A stretch of 11,907 nt of DNA from Bacteroidota bacterium (lineage in GTDB: Bacteria > Spirochaetota > Spirochaetia > JABMQR01). Shown in pieces: positions 5,974 to 11,907 of this stretch. The position numbers and the translations under genes were made by a program. The first letter of the stretch is position 1; each line of letters begins with the position of its first letter. Below the pieces are notes generated by a model. It worked only from the letters and a program-made list of their open reading frames with translations. It did no database searches and was not told the origin of the DNA. The DNA lies in assembly GCA_013202335.1 (NCBI GenBank), contig JABMQR010000005.1, positions 1-11,907 of the forward strand, read 5' to 3'.

Positions 5974-7888
5974 AAAGCTTAATGAAACTTATGAAAACTG
6001 TAAAAGTGAAGTAGGTAAAGAAATTCTAAACGAAAAAGGTGAGCTAAAATCAGTCTTAATGCCTATTTGTCATACCAGTCAAAATGCTCAAATCGAGATT
6101 GTTCTTGATGGGGATGGTATCTTTCTTAGAGCTCATGTGGTTTCTAAGAGTGAGAAGCAGACAATTTTACCTGCTGTTGAAGGTGCAGCCGGGAGGGCTG
6201 GAAGTAAATTAGCTCCACTAACAATTGGTGATAAACTCCAATATATTGCAGGGGACTACACAAAGTTTGGTGGTAAGAAAAAGTCTGGTTTTATAAAATA
6301 CAAATCTCGTTTGGAGAGGTGGAGTGGCTCGTCTTTTGGGTTAAAACATGTAAATGCTGTCCTTAACTACATCTCTAACGAATGTGTTATTTCTGATCTT
6401 ATTGATAATAAAGTTCTCTACTATAATGTAGATCAGAAAGATTTTCCTGCGAAATGGGATGGAGAAAAGAAGTTTAAACCTGCTATCTTTACTGTACTTC
6501 AAGGCGATCAGCTGGATAGTTTGGTTCGTTTTTCAGTGGAAATACCGGGCGAGTTGCAAAGCAACTTATGGAAAAACCAATTAGTTTGGCAAAGTTGGAT
6601 AGATTTCTATCTTTCAAATAAAGTAACAGAAGATAATGCTGATATTGAAAACGCAAAAGATAGACTCCCTGCTGATAAAAAGGTGTTTTGCTATGTTGAG
6701 GGTATAGAGGCAAATTATGCGGGTAATCATCCTGCCAAGATAAGGAATGCCGGGGATGGTGCTAAAATAGTCTCCTCAAATGATAGTTCTGGTTTTACTT
6801 ACAGAGGTCGTTTTCTTAACGATGAACAGGCCTGTTCCATTGGTTATGAAGTCTCTCAAAGAGCACACAATGCTCTCCGATGGCTTATTTCGAAACAGGG
6901 TTATCGTGATGGTGACTTGGCCGTAATCTCTTGGGGAACTAATAACCAACCAGTTCCAAATATCTGCTATGACTCTTATAGTCTAAATGACAATGAAGAG
7001 ATTTATGAGGAGGAAGATGAGGCTGTTATTGATACTAAAGAGGCTACGGCAAACTCTATTTCGAAACGACTTGCTGGTTACTCCGCAAAGTTGGGACCAA
7101 CAGCAGATGTGGTTGTTATGGGTATAAACTCGGCTACACCTGGTCGAATTTCAGTTAGTTTCTATCGGGAACTAACAGGTTCAGATTTTTTAAAAAGAAT
7201 TGAAGCCTGGCATACAGGTTGTGCATGGCTTCAAAATTATTCAAAAGATAAGGTTTTTTACGGAGCTCCATCACCAGCAGATATTGCTGTAGCTGCTTAT
7301 GGAGAAAATTTAGATGATAAACTGAAGCGTTCAACAGTTGAGCGGCTGTTACCATCGATTACCGATAGTTCTCCAATTCCGAAAGATATTGTAATTTCTG
7401 TTGTACGAAAAGCATCAAATAGAAATAATATTAAACATTGGAGATGGGAGAAAACATTGGGTATAGCTTGTGCCCTTTATAAATATCATAAAAAAGAGGA
7501 AGGATATACTATGGCACTCGAAAAAGAGAGAACTTCCAGAGATTATCTTTTTGGAAGACTATTGGCTGTTGCAGACAGCCTTGAAGGATTTGCACTTAGT
7601 CAAACTGAAAAAGGGAGACCTACAAATGCTGCTCGAATGATGCAGAGATTTGCAGAACATCCTTGTAGTACATGGCGTACAATAGAGCTTGCACTTTCGC
7701 CTCATAAAGCAAGACTTGGTCATAAAGGTACTAAGTATGAAAAAGCTATTGATGAAATAATGAATAGCTTTGTAGCCGATGAATTTAGTAGTGATAACTC
7801 GCTAAGTGGGGAGTTCCTGCTTGGGTATCACACACAGAGAAGTGAATTAATGAAATCAAATAAAATCACAGAAACTGAGGAGAAATAA
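5960..7888 (+). CDS. cas8c: Cas8c (Csd1), large subunit of type I-C Cascade
   Basis: A 642-residue protein recognisable as Csd1/Cas8c from its MSWIEKL-type N-terminus, the GRAGSKLAPLTIGDKLQYI-like segment near residue 80, and the closing GEFLLGYHTQR near 617-627. In the complex it reads the protospacer-adjacent motif, opens the target DNA and recruits Cas3. The N-terminal two thirds form the large-subunit body; the C-terminal helical part from Met518 corresponds to the small subunit. A strong GAGGAGGGG at 5944-5952 lies seven bases before the ATG, inside the end of cas5c. The stop is followed by one base and then the cas7c ATG. An internal ribosome site and in-frame ATG allow a second product (separate entry). 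No odd features in the reading frame. Confidence 0.96.
   Translation: MSWIEKLNETYENCKSEVGKEILNEKGELKSVLMPICHTSQNAQIEIVLDGDGIFLRAHVVSKSEKQTILPAVEGAAGRAGSKLAPLTIGDKLQYIAGDYTKFGGKKKSGFIKYKSRLERWSGSSFGLKHVNAVLNYISNECVISDLIDNKVLYYNVDQKDFPAKWDGEKKFKPAIFTVLQGDQLDSLVRFSVEIPGELQSNLWKNQLVWQSWIDFYLSNKVTEDNADIENAKDRLPADKKVFCYVEGIEANYAGNHPAKIRNAGDGAKIVSSNDSSGFTYRGRFLNDEQACSIGYEVSQRAHNALRWLISKQGYRDGDLAVISWGTNNQPVPNICYDSYSLNDNEEIYEEEDEAVIDTKEATANSISKRLAGYSAKLGPTADVVVMGINSATPGRISVSFYRELTGSDFLKRIEAWHTGCAWLQNYSKDKVFYGAPSPADIAVAAYGENLDDKLKRSTVERLLPSITDSSPIPKDIVISVVRKASNRNNIKHWRWEKTLGIACALYKYHKKEEGYTMALEKERTSRDYLFGRLLAVADSLEGFALSQTEKGRPTNAARMMQRFAEHPCSTWRTIELALSPHKARLGHKGTKYEKAIDEIMNSFVADEFSSDNSLSGEFLLGYHTQRSELMKSNKITETEEK
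7511..7888 (+). CDS. cas11c: Cas11c, small subunit from internal start within cas8c
   Basis: In frame with cas8c, Met518 is preceded by GAGGAAGG (7496-7503) and a seven-base spacer, as good a ribosome site as those of the annotated cas genes. The product would be 125 residues starting MALEKERTSRDYLFGRL and predicted largely helical. Published work on type I-C, I-B and I-D systems showed that the small subunit is made from an internal start in the large-subunit gene, with a size close to this one. In the complex, such subunits line the belly and stabilise the DNA-bound state. The purine-rich site encodes Lys-Glu-Glu-Gly, which is compatible with coding but has clearly been kept at an optimal distance. 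Product formation is inferred, not shown. Confidence 0.78.
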   Translation: MALEKERTSRDYLFGRLLAVADSLEGFALSQTEKGRPTNAARMMQRFAEHPCSTWRTIELALSPHKARLGHKGTKYEKAIDEIMNSFVADEFSSDNSLSGEFLLGYHTQRSELMKSNKITETEEK

Positions 7889-7889
7889 G

Positions 7890-8714
7890 ATGAGTCTAAC
7901 AAAAAAAATCGATTTCGCAGTAGTATTTAGTGTAGAAAATGCTAATCCAAATGGGGATCCCTTGAACGGGAATCGTCCAAGAACTACCTTAGATAGTTTT
8001 GGTGAAATGTCAGATGTATGTATAAAGAGGAAAATTCGAAATCGCTTAATGGATGCTGGAGAGGAAATATTTGTTCAATCAGATGATAATAAAGTTGATG
8101 AATTTACAAGCCTTAGGAATAGAGCTGAACCTATTCTTGCAAAATTACCCAAGAAGGCTAGTCGTGAGGAGAAAATAAGCATAGTTTGTAGTGAATGGTT
8201 CGATGTTAGGACATTTGGACAGGTTTTTGCCTACTCTGCTGATAAAAAAGGGGAGGGATTGTCCATTGGTGTTCGCGGGCCTGTATCTATTCATCCGGCA
8301 TTTTCTGTAGATCCGGTTGAGGTTACAAGCATTCAAATAACTAAAAGTGTAAGTGGCGAAGGGGATGGAGAAAAGAAAGCAGCTGATACTATGGGGATGA
8401 AACATCGTATAGATAAAGGAATTTATGTGTTTTATGGTAGTATGAATCCCCAACTTGCGAATAAAACCGGATTTAGTGATGAAGATGCATTAGCAATTAA
8501 AAATGTTCTTCCAAAGTTGTTTGAAAATGATGCATCTTCAGCTCGACCAGAGGGAAGTATGGAAATTTTGAAGGTGATTTGGTGGGAGCATAGTTGTAAA
8601 AGTGGAGATATATCATCCGCTAAAGTTCATCGGAGTTTACATATCAATCATGATGGTTCAATTTCTTGTGATAAAATTGTAGGTCTAACTCCTGAAATAA
8701 TTGACGGGTTTTAA
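7890..8714 (+). CDS. cas7c: Cas7c (Csd2), Cascade backbone subunit
   Basis: A 274-residue RAMP protein, close to the usual family length of about 280-290. The hallmark ENANPNGDP lies at residues 16-24. The segments GVRGPVSIHPAFSVDP and MGMKHRIDKGIYVFYG are typical of Csd2. Several copies polymerise along the crRNA spacer to form the filament of the complex, and residues of the thumb loop kink the guide every six bases; those functions are family knowledge. The ATG at 7890 is one base past the cas8c stop, with GAGG at 7877-7880 within the end of cas8c. It is the last effector gene; a toxin-antitoxin pair follows before the adaptation genes. Confidence 0.96.
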   Translation: MSLTKKIDFAVVFSVENANPNGDPLNGNRPRTTLDSFGEMSDVCIKRKIRNRLMDAGEEIFVQSDDNKVDEFTSLRNRAEPILAKLPKKASREEKISIVCSEWFDVRTFGQVFAYSADKKGEGLSIGVRGPVSIHPAFSVDPVEVTSIQITKSVSGEGDGEKKAADTMGMKHRIDKGIYVFYGSMNPQLANKTGFSDEDALAIKNVLPKLFENDASSARPEGSMEILKVIWWEHSCKSGDISSAKVHRSLHINHDGSISCDKIVGLTPEIIDGF

Positions 8715-8734
8715 TAGGGTTACACATAAAATAC

Positions 8735-8743
8735 TGGTATACT
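8735..8743 (+). promoter_or_regulatory. Extended -10 promoter before the toxin-antitoxin pair
   Basis: TGGTATACT is an extended -10 element (TG-n-TATACT) in the 47-base gap after cas7c. A TTGACG at 8701-8706 is too far for standard spacing with it. A start near 8750 would leave a very short leader, so the call is tentative. ATACT is repeated at 8731-8735 and 8739-8743, which might serve antitoxin autoregulation. Confidence 0.35.
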
Positions 8744-8761
8744 ATGCAAAGGAGGTACTCG

Positions 8762-8977
8762 ATGTCATCTATACAAGAATTTTATTCACTACCTGAGGAT
8801 ATTCAACAGGAAGTGTTGGATTTTATGAGTTTTGTAGCAAAAAGAAAAGGAATTGAATTGGAAGAACATAAAGCTCAAGGTTCCTCCAGATGGTTGAAAA
8901 AAGTAAATCGAATGGTTAATACGGGAAAACCAATTAGTGAAACTGTGGTACAAATGAGAGAAGAAGAAAAATGGTAG
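8762..8977 (+). CDS. Antitoxin of VapBC-like pair (DUF2281-type)
   Basis: A 71-residue protein. The N-terminal helix LPEDIQQEVLDFMSFVAKRKG is typical of DUF2281 antitoxins, and the tail ISETVVQMREEEKW is the common C-terminal segment that such antitoxins insert into the active site of a PIN toxin. It should neutralise the toxin encoded next door and probably repress its own promoter; these roles are family inference. An upstream ATG at 8744 is rejected because AAAGGAGG, a near-perfect ribosome site at 8748-8755, would lie inside the coding region; that site is six bases before the ATG at 8762. The gene overlaps the toxin gene by seven bases, the usual antitoxin-first coupled arrangement. It interrupts the cas operon between cas7c and cas4. 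Confidence 0.85.
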   Translation: MSSIQEFYSLPEDIQQEVLDFMSFVAKRKGIELEEHKAQGSSRWLKKVNRMVNTGKPISETVVQMREEEKW

Positions 8978-9405
8978 TATTTATTGATACTTCTGCTTTG
9001 GCAAAGCGCTATATTGAAGAAGCAGGAAGCAAAGAGGTTGATATTTACTTCCTGGATGAAAATGATATTCTGCTAGCTCCCGTCACTACAATAGAAATGA
9101 AATCTGTTTTTACCAGGCGCCTTCGGGAAAAATCAATACTTCCGGATATTGTCAAACTCGCATCAAGTGAATGGGAAAAAGAAGAACCTTCGTTTCGTTT
9201 TATACCATTCAATTCAATGCTAAGAAATGCAGCAATTCAGATAATTGAACGTACTGGAATAAAAGCTCTCGATTCAATTCAGCTTGCGTCAGCAGATATC
9301 TCCTCAGTTGATATCTTTGTAACTGCCGATAAAGCATTATCGAGAGCAGCAGAAATAGTATTGGACATTAAAGTTATTTGCATTGGTAGTAAAGCCCTCT
9401 CATGA
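8971..9405 (+). CDS. vapC: PIN-domain toxin, VapC-like ribonuclease
   Basis: A 144-residue PIN-domain protein. The acidic metal-binding residues expected of an active nuclease are visible: Asp6 (FIDTSALAKRY), Glu42 (TTIEM), Asp101 (ALDSIQLA) and Asp120 (VTADK). VapC toxins cleave tRNA or rRNA and stop translation when the antitoxin is lost; the target here is unknown. The start ATG overlaps the end of the antitoxin gene by seven bases, with the purine run GAGAGAAGAAG just upstream. The stop is 11 bases before cas4, whose own ribosome site is weak. The gene looks intact. The location inside a cas operon suggests it either stabilises the locus or responds to its failure, both inference. The symbol is given by family only. 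Confidence 0.87.
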   Translation: MVVFIDTSALAKRYIEEAGSKEVDIYFLDENDILLAPVTTIEMKSVFTRRLREKSILPDIVKLASSEWEKEEPSFRFIPFNSMLRNAAIQIIERTGIKALDSIQLASADISSVDIFVTADKALSRAAEIVLDIKVICIGSKALS

Positions 9406-9416
9406 AGTGAGTAGAG

Positions 9417-10076
9417 ATGTTTTCCGAAGATGAACTAATACCCATATCGGTATTGCAGCATTATTCATTTTGTCCTCGTCAGGTTGCCTTAATCCATCTG
9501 GAACAGCTATGGGAGGAAAATCTGTATACAGCACAGGGTAATGTGCTACATGAGAGAGTTGATGTTATACATCATGAATCACGACAGAATATACGCAACG
9601 AGTATGGAATGGCAATCAGATCATTAGAGTACGGGTTGACTGGAAAGGCTGATGTTGTTGAGTTTGAGTTAGGAACCAAAAAATCCTATAAAAGCATTAT
9701 CCCTGTTGAGTTTAAGCGTGGAAAACAAAAAGTAAAAGATCATGACCGTGTACAGCTTTATGCCCAGGCTCTTTGTCTGGAAGAAATGTTCCAGGTTAAT
9801 ATTCCGGAAGGTCAGATATATTATCTGCAGGAGCATAGAAGAAGTACTGTAGCATTTACTGATGAACTGAAAACAAGTACAAAGAAGATAATTAATGATT
9901 CAATGGCTCTACTGTCATCAGATAAAACACCACAGGCTCATTATGAAAAGAAAAGATGCGATCGTTGTTCTCTCGTCGATTTATGTATGCCAAAGGCAGT
10001 TAACGATGGAGGGAAAAAGGTGAATCGGTACATTCAGGCACAGTTAAGACGGGCATTAAAGGACTCAGAAGAATGA
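9417..10076 (+). CDS. cas4: Cas4, RecB-like Fe-S nuclease of spacer acquisition
   Basis: A 219-residue protein with the four cysteines of the Cas4 iron-sulfur cluster: Cys19 (SFCPRQ) and Cys181, Cys184 and Cys190 (RCDRCSLVDLC). The RecB-type nuclease residues are His45, Asp79 (GKADVVEF), Glu98-x-Lys100 (VEFKRG) and Gln113-x3-Gln117 (QLYAQ). By family knowledge it trims prespacers and enforces choice of the adjacent motif together with Cas1-Cas2. The upstream sequence GAAGTGAGTAGAG has only a poor ribosome site, so translation may depend on ribosomes leaving the toxin gene 11 bases upstream. Its stop overlaps the cas1 start as ATGA. All key residues are present, so it is expected to be active. 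Confidence 0.96.
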   Translation: MFSEDELIPISVLQHYSFCPRQVALIHLEQLWEENLYTAQGNVLHERVDVIHHESRQNIRNEYGMAIRSLEYGLTGKADVVEFELGTKKSYKSIIPVEFKRGKQKVKDHDRVQLYAQALCLEEMFQVNIPEGQIYYLQEHRRSTVAFTDELKTSTKKIINDSMALLSSDKTPQAHYEKKRCDRCSLVDLCMPKAVNDGGKKVNRYIQAQLRRALKDSEE

Positions 10077-11104
10077 GAAAGCTTCTTAATACTCTCTATG
10101 TAAGTACACAGGGCAGTTATTTGCGTAAAGAAGGTGAAACTATTATTGTAGAACAGAAAACTAAAAAAGTTCTCCAGCTTCCAATCCATACATTAGGTGG
10201 AATAGTTTGTTTTGGTAATGTTCTTTGTTCACCTTTCCTGTTAGGATTTTGTGCAGAAAAGGATATTAGTGTTTCGTTTATGACTGAATATGGACGGTTT
10301 CTGGCTGCTGTCAAAGGACCTGTTAGTGGTAATGTACTTTTAAGACGGGAACAGTACAGAAAAGCTGATGATTCTCACATTACAAGAAATGTGGCGTCTC
10401 ACATTATTATGGCAAAAGTAGCAAATTCCCGAACGGTTATTAATAGAGTAATTCGTGATCATCGAGATAAAGCAGATACGGATAAATTAAAGAATGTTTC
10501 AAGGCAGCTTGATAAGTTTTTAAAGCAACTGGAAAAGGTACATACAGTAGATGAGGTGCGGGGACTTGAAGGGGTATCTGCTGCTGTGTATTTCAGTATT
10601 TTCAACGATTTGATTGTTGATCAAAAGAGTAAATTCAATTTTCTTGAAAGAAGTAGGCGACCACCACTTGATGAAGTGAATGCAATGCTTTCATTTACCT
10701 ATACTATTCTAGCTCACGATATACGTTCTGCACTGGAAACCGTTGGACTAGATCCTTCTGTTGGTTTCCTGCATCGAGATCGTCCGGGACGGCCAGGTTT
10801 AGCACTCGATCTAATGGAAGAGTTCCGTTCGGTTATTGCCGATCGACTTGTCTTATCTCTTATTAATCGAAAACAAGTAAAGCCTTCTGGTTTTAAAAGG
10901 GCTGAGAATGGTGCTGTAGTGATGGATTCCGATACACGTAAAATACTGTTAATAGAATATCAGAATAGAAAACAGACAGAAGTATATCATCCCTACATCG
11001 ATGAGAAGGTCAAAATTGGCTTATTGTTTTTTATCCAGGCTAATCTCTTAGCACGATATTTAAGGGGCGATTTAGATGGATATCCCCCGTTTTTTTGGAG
11101 ATAG
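10073..11104 (+). CDS. cas1: Cas1, CRISPR integrase
   Basis: A 343-residue type I-C Cas1. The integrase metal ligands are visible at Glu166 (RGLEG), His234 (GFLHRDRPGRPG) and Asp246 (ALDLMEEF), the usual Glu-His-Asp set. It joins new spacers to the leader end of the array as a complex with Cas2. The ATG overlaps the cas4 stop by four bases, with AAAGGA at 10058-10063 nine bases upstream, so the two are translationally coupled. Length is normal and no disruption is seen. Cas2 starts three bases after its stop. Confidence 0.97.
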   Translation: MRKLLNTLYVSTQGSYLRKEGETIIVEQKTKKVLQLPIHTLGGIVCFGNVLCSPFLLGFCAEKDISVSFMTEYGRFLAAVKGPVSGNVLLRREQYRKADDSHITRNVASHIIMAKVANSRTVINRVIRDHRDKADTDKLKNVSRQLDKFLKQLEKVHTVDEVRGLEGVSAAVYFSIFNDLIVDQKSKFNFLERSRRPPLDEVNAMLSFTYTILAHDIRSALETVGLDPSVGFLHRDRPGRPGLALDLMEEFRSVIADRLVLSLINRKQVKPSGFKRAENGAVVMDSDTRKILLIEYQNRKQTEVYHPYIDEKVKIGLLFFIQANLLARYLRGDLDGYPPFFWR

Positions 11105-11107
11105 CAG

Positions 11108-11398
11108 ATGATGGTTTTAGTAAGTTACGATGTTGCTGTTACAACTCCTGGAGGTGCCCGCCGTCTTCGAAAAGTTGCGAATCAGTGCCAGAATTACGGT
11201 CAGCGTGTTCAATATTCTGTTTTTGAGTGTATTGTAGATCCTGCACAGTGGATAAAATTTAAAAATATTCTCGAATCAATTATTGATAAAAAAACTGATA
11301 GTCTTCGTTACTATTATTTAGGATCAAATTATAAGAAAAAGGTTGAACATTTCGGTGCGAAAACTTCAATTGATATAGATGATCTTATCATAATATAA
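11108..11398 (+). CDS. cas2: Cas2, structural partner of Cas1
   Basis: A 96-residue ferredoxin-like protein of normal Cas2 length. The first strand MVLVSYDVA carries the conserved aspartate (Asp8), and QNYGQRVQYSVFEC is the characteristic second motif. A dimer bridges two Cas1 dimers and positions the prespacer. The ATG at 11108 has GGAG at 11097-11100 with seven bases spacing; the adjacent ATG at 11111 is a less well spaced alternative. It is the last gene before the leader. I see no intrinsic terminator after it, so operon transcripts may run into the array. Confidence 0.96.
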   Translation: MMVLVSYDVAVTTPGGARRLRKVANQCQNYGQRVQYSVFECIVDPAQWIKFKNILESIIDKKTDSLRYYYLGSNYKKKVEHFGAKTSIDIDDLIII

Positions 11399-11575
11399 AT
11401 TGCGAACTCCAATCGTTCATTAAATCCTGAGACCTTCGCAAAAGAAATAATTCCTTTAAGTGTAATGATCTTTGATAATTTAGAGAAGGACGTGTGATAT
11501 TTCTTTAAGTTACTTGACAGGTTCGCATAATACAGGTCTTAACACTTTCTCATAAAAAGAGTTATATTAGTAACT
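11399..11575 (+). promoter_or_regulatory. CRISPR leader
   Basis: These 177 non-coding bases between cas2 and the first repeat form the leader. TTAACA (11539-11544), an 18-base spacer and TATATT (11563-11568) make a promoter whose start would fall at the first repeat. A perfect TTGACA at 11514-11519 has no good -10 at standard spacing; CATAAT at 11526-11531 is too close. TTCGCA occurs at 11435-11440 and 11522-11527, and TTGCGAAC at 11400-11407 is its inverse, so these may be acquisition or protein-binding elements. The promoter is inferred. Confidence 0.6.
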
Positions 11576-11907
11576 GTCGCTCCCTTCGCGGGAGCGTGGA
11601 TTGAAACCTACTTCCTGACCAAACATGGTTATCCCCAGTTTGTCGCTCCCTTCGCGGGAGCGTGGATTGAAACTACCTATGCATGATACAGAGCTGACAA
11701 GCACAAAGTCGCTCCCTTCGCGGGAGCGTGGATTGAAACGTGAGTATCCGTGACTCCTTATTTGCTCCCTGATGGTCGCTCCCTTCGCGGGAGCGTGGAT
11801 TGAAACCCACCCTGTACCGATCTGTCAGTAAGCGGCGCTAGGTCGCTCCCTTCGCGGGAGCGTGGATTGAAACTATATACACGCTTAGAAATTCCCTTGC
11901 GGGAGAG
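11576..11907 (+). CRISPR. Type I-C CRISPR array, five repeats seen, open at right edge
   Basis: Five identical 32-base repeats lie at 11576-11607, 11642-11673, 11708-11739, 11775-11806 and 11842-11873. Spacers at 11608-11641, 11674-11707, 11740-11774 and 11807-11841 are 34, 34, 35 and 35 bases. The repeat opens with GTCGC and ends GATTGAAAC, a type I-C form. Its CGCTCCC and GGGAGCG arms make a seven-pair hairpin with a UUCGC loop. By analogy with the B. halodurans cut site, Cas5c would cleave after base 21, leaving an 11-base handle, TGGATTGAAAC. The last 34 bases (11874-11907) are a fifth spacer or the start of the distal flank; they contain CCCTTGCGGGAG, a partial echo of the repeat core. 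Perfect repeats and uniform spacers suggest a functional array. Confidence 0.97.

Noticed and set aside
5966..5975. TGGATTGAAA at the start of cas8c matches ten bases of the CRISPR repeat handle.
   Set aside because: It encodes Trp-Ile-Glu within MSWIEKL, which looks like a conserved Cas8c N-terminus, and no repeat stem lies upstream, so Cas5c processing or a guide-like role is unlikely.
8744..8761. Upstream ATG for the antitoxin.
   Set aside because: The strong AAAGGAGG would then be inside the coding sequence; the ATG at 8762 is correctly spaced from it.
8715..9416. The toxin-antitoxin pair as an insertion sequence or recent transposon cargo.
   Set aside because: No terminal inverted repeats, target duplications or transposase remnants are visible at its edges.
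11399..11575. A tracrRNA or other small RNA gene in the leader.
   Set aside because: Type I-C needs no tracrRNA, and I see no anti-repeat sequence or strong hairpin with a terminator in this region.

Overview
The window is a complete type I-C CRISPR-Cas locus read left to right on the + strand, with a short stretch of unrelated chromosome on its left. Gene order is WYL-type regulator, cas3, cas5c, cas8c (with an internal start for the small subunit cas11c), cas7c, a two-gene VapBC-like toxin-antitoxin pair, cas4, cas1, cas2, leader, and a CRISPR array still open at the right edge. The host is a bacterium: NrdR is a bacterial repressor, Shine-Dalgarno sites are strong, and the sequence is mostly AT-rich. 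Three genes (the ACT-domain gene, the WYL regulator and cas3) use TTG starts. The phylum cannot be fixed by eye; an anaerobic, AT-rich Gram-negative group such as the spirochaetes is possible, but that is a guess.

Region 1-223 holds three 69-base-period palindromic units that can fold in two mutually exclusive ways. Region 224-866 holds nrdR on the - strand and a divergent promoter region. Region 867-1514 is a two-ACT-domain protein of unknown role. Region 1515-1734 is non-coding with promoter-like and hairpin-like sequence. Region 1735-2712 is the WYL regulator, richer in GC than the cas genes in the stretches I counted. The 70-base gap before cas3 carries a perfect 8+8 inverted repeat, the best candidate operator for the cas operon.

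The effector genes run from 2783 to 8714 with short gaps or overlaps. Cas3 has intact HD nuclease and helicase motifs. Cas5c keeps the Tyr46/Lys116/His117 crRNA-processing triad at the same numbering as the characterised Bacillus halodurans enzyme, which fits the absence of cas6. Cas8c has an in-frame ATG at 7511 behind a near-perfect ribosome binding site, giving a 125-residue Cas11c. Cas7c forms the backbone. Between effector and adaptation genes (8762-9405) sits an antitoxin/PIN-toxin pair with its own promoter-like sequence. Cas4, cas1 and cas2 then form a tightly coupled adaptation module.

The array starts at 11576 and has five identical 32-base repeats with 34-35-base spacers, transcribed in the same direction as the cas genes. 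The least ordinary parts of the locus are the toxin-antitoxin pair inside the operon, the regulator/operator pairing, the internal Cas11c start, and the dual-fold tandem palindromes at the left edge.
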